This document shows positions 62,264 to 64,000 of a stretch of DNA of 64,000 nucleotides, in pieces. How positions within the stretch are numbered: position 1 is the stretch's first letter; each line of letters starts with the position of its first letter. Both the position numbers and the translations under genes were made by a program. The stretch covers positions 62,001 to 126,000 of the forward strand of contig NZ_BAKM01000008.1 of NCBI RefSeq assembly GCF_000614185.1, in the 5' to 3' direction. The notes under the pieces were generated by a model that was not told the origin of the DNA, made no database searches, and was given only the letters and a program-made list of their open reading frames with translations. The DNA comes from Phocaeicola sartorii JCM 17136 = DSM 21941 (lineage in GTDB: Bacteria > Bacteroidota > Bacteroidia > Bacteroidales > Bacteroidaceae).

Positions 62264-64000
62264 ATGGAGAGCAAATATCATTATTTCAAGCGTGATATCA
62301 GTTGGCTATCTTTCAACTATCGCGTATTGCTGGAGGCGGATGACGACTCCCTGCCGTTGTATGAACGGATTAACTTCATCTCTATATATTCTTCTAATCT
62401 GGAGGAATTTTACAAAATCCGTGTGGCGGAACATAAAGCCATTGCTTCCGGCGGCCAGAGTGATGATATGACACAGGAGGAAGCCAGACACCTGATACAT
62501 CAGATTACCGAGGTGGTGAACAACCAGATGGAAGACCGTATCCGCATTTATGAGCGTAAGATTGTTCCGGCCTTGCGCGATCATCATATTGTTTTTTATC
62601 AAAGCAAGCAGGAGGTGGAACCTTTTCATCAGGAATTTATCCGTAATTTCTTTAAGGAGGAAATCTTTCCCTATCTCCAGCCTGTCCCGGTGTGCAAGAA
62701 CCGGATCAAGACTTTTTTGCGTGACAACCGCTTGTATCTGTCGGTACGCGTGACGCGCAAGGACACGGGGGAAAAGGAATACTATATCATTAAATTGCCT
62801 TATAGCAAAGTTCCCCGTTTCATAGAGCTTCCCCGGCAGGGAGAGAACTTTTACCTGATGTATATGGAAGATATCATCAAAGCGAATATCGACCGTATGT
62901 TTCCCGGGTATGAGTTGGATTGCAGCTATTGCTGTAAGATTTCTCGAGATGCCGATATTTTTGTGGATGATGCGGCCAGTTCCGAAGTGATGGTGGAACA
63001 GTTGCGGAAAAAGGTGAAGAAGCGCAAGATAGGTGCCGTATGCCGTTTTGTCTATGACCGCAAGATGCCTGCTGACTATCTGGAGTTTCTGGTTGATGCG
63101 TTCGGCATTAACCGTGACGAGTTGGTTCCGGGTGACAAACACTTGAACTTGGAGGATTTGTCTCACTTGCCCAATCCCCACAAGGAGCTTTATGTCCAGT
63201 TGAAGCCCCGTCCTATGAAGTTGAACTGTCTGGATGAGAAAGAGTCCATCTTCCGTTACGTGAATAAAAAGGATTTGATGTTGCATTTCCCTTATCATTC
63301 TTTCGGGCATTTCATCCATTTTCTGTACGAGGCGGTTCATGATCCGGCTTGCAGGGAGATTATGATTACCCAGTACCGGGTGGCGGAGAATTCGGAAGTG
63401 ATCAACACTTTGATTGCCGCTGCCCAGAATGGCAAGAAGGTTACGGTATTTGTGGAACTGAAAGCCCGTTTTGACGAGGAGAACAATCTGGCTACCGCCG
63501 AGATGATGAAGCGGGCGGGCATTCATATCATATTCAGCATACCGGGTCTGAAGGTGCATGCCAAGGTGGCGCTTGTACTACGTTATAACAAGGAGGGAAA
63601 GCAAACCCGCAGCTATGCCTATATCAGTACGGGAAACTTCAATGAGAAGACTGCCCGGATATATGCTGATTCAGGCCTGTTTACTTCCAATGAGGTGATT
63701 GTGAATGACCTGCATACCTTGTTCCGGGTATTGCGGAAGGAAGTGACCGAACCCCGGTTCAAGCGTCTGCTGGTAGCCCGTTTCAATCTGTTGCCTGAAC
63801 TGAGAAGGCGCATCGGGTATGAGATAAATATGGCAAAGGCCGGAAAGGAGGCACGGATTGTTTTGAAAATGAACGCATTGCAAGATCCTGCATGATAGAC
63901 GAATTATATAAGGCTAGTGAGGCGGGAGTGAAAATAGACTTGATCGTGCGTGGCATCTGCTGCCTGATTCCCAACCAGCCTTATAGTAGGAATATACGCA
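62264..64000 (+). CDS. ppk: polyphosphate kinase, N-terminal part (frameshifted and cut by the window end)
   Basis: Reversibly transfers the gamma-phosphate of ATP to polyphosphate. The start [20 protein letters not shown] is typical, followed by the N and head domains and the first catalytic part with [40 protein letters not shown] and [13 protein letters not shown], where the His of KVHAK matches the phosphorylated histidine. The frame meets TGA at 63893-63895. Restoring one A at 63892 continues as [20 protein letters not shown] to the end of the window. The gene continues beyond 64000. Confidence 0.9.

Noticed and set aside
62306-63559. 417-codon open frame antisense to ppk
   Set aside because: It is His/Leu/Gln-rich with no start context or family features and is the codon-shadow of a conserved gene. 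Similar antisense frames at 15157-16287 and 50149-51339 were rejected for the same reason.

Overview
The window comes from a gut Bacteroidales bacterium of the Bacteroides/Phocaeicola type. The evidence is three SusC/SusD outer-membrane pairs, lipoprotein glycosidases, an ECF sigma/FecR pair beside a SusC with an N-terminal signalling domain, several promoters of the Bacteroides form (TTTG, 19-21 nt, TAnnTTTG), and B12-dependent methylmalonyl-CoA mutase genes. The sequence alone does not fix the species. I saw no CRISPR array, intact insertion sequence, prophage or integrase.

Layout. 1-6130 (+): the end of a polysaccharide utilisation locus (SusC tail, SusD, CBM32-like surface lipoprotein, DUF1735 lipoprotein, GH43-type hydrolase, GH29 alpha-L-fucosidase). 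6253-13389: tRNA-Leu(UAG), the parC / beta-barrel / S41 protease operon (-), then glyS and an FKBP lipoprotein (+). 13390-13974: a decayed intergenic stretch. 13975-21009: asd; a CPA2 antiporter / tcdA / LolD-like ATPase operon; an iron-type alcohol dehydrogenase with a DUF2007 protein; cvfB-like. 21133-25514: a basic His/Tyr-rich secreted protein, an ECF sigma / anti-sigma / lipoprotein operon, and a patch of gene decay (DUF4369 remnant, inverted-repeat element, internally deleted GT51 gene). 25586-31313 (-): a MacAB/TolC-like export operon. 31466-34517: glucokinase, sugar mutarotase, a 44-aa protein, a short promoter-terminator unit and a type 2 asparaginase. 34926-38994 (-): mutB and mutA. 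39282-42696: an AspT-type transporter and an ABC-F protein. 42736-54926 (+): a complete locus of ECF sigma, FecR anti-sigma, SusC, SusD, YgjK-like GH63 and GH2 beta-galactosidase. 55112-60030 (-): a SusC/SusD pair with no linked enzymes. 60520-64000: rfbB, a YfcE-like phosphoesterase and the start of ppk.

Reading caution. At least 22 sites in 16 genes are frameshifted. Nearly all are repaired by restoring one or two bases to a short homopolymer, most often G on the coding strand. The affected genes include parC and other core genes, so I treat these as base-calling or assembly errors. Each such gene is annotated as one CDS with the break positions given. The two real-looking broken genes, at 24568-24819 and 25021-25514, have different lesions (a nonsense codon or large deletions).

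How the genes work together. The two enzyme-bearing loci are outer-membrane glycan uptake systems. The second pairs an alpha-glucosidase family that can act on Glc-alpha-1,2-Gal with a beta-galactosidase, under sigma/anti-sigma control of the kind common in host-glycan loci. This makes the collagen-type Glc-Gal-hydroxylysine disaccharide a testable but unproven target.
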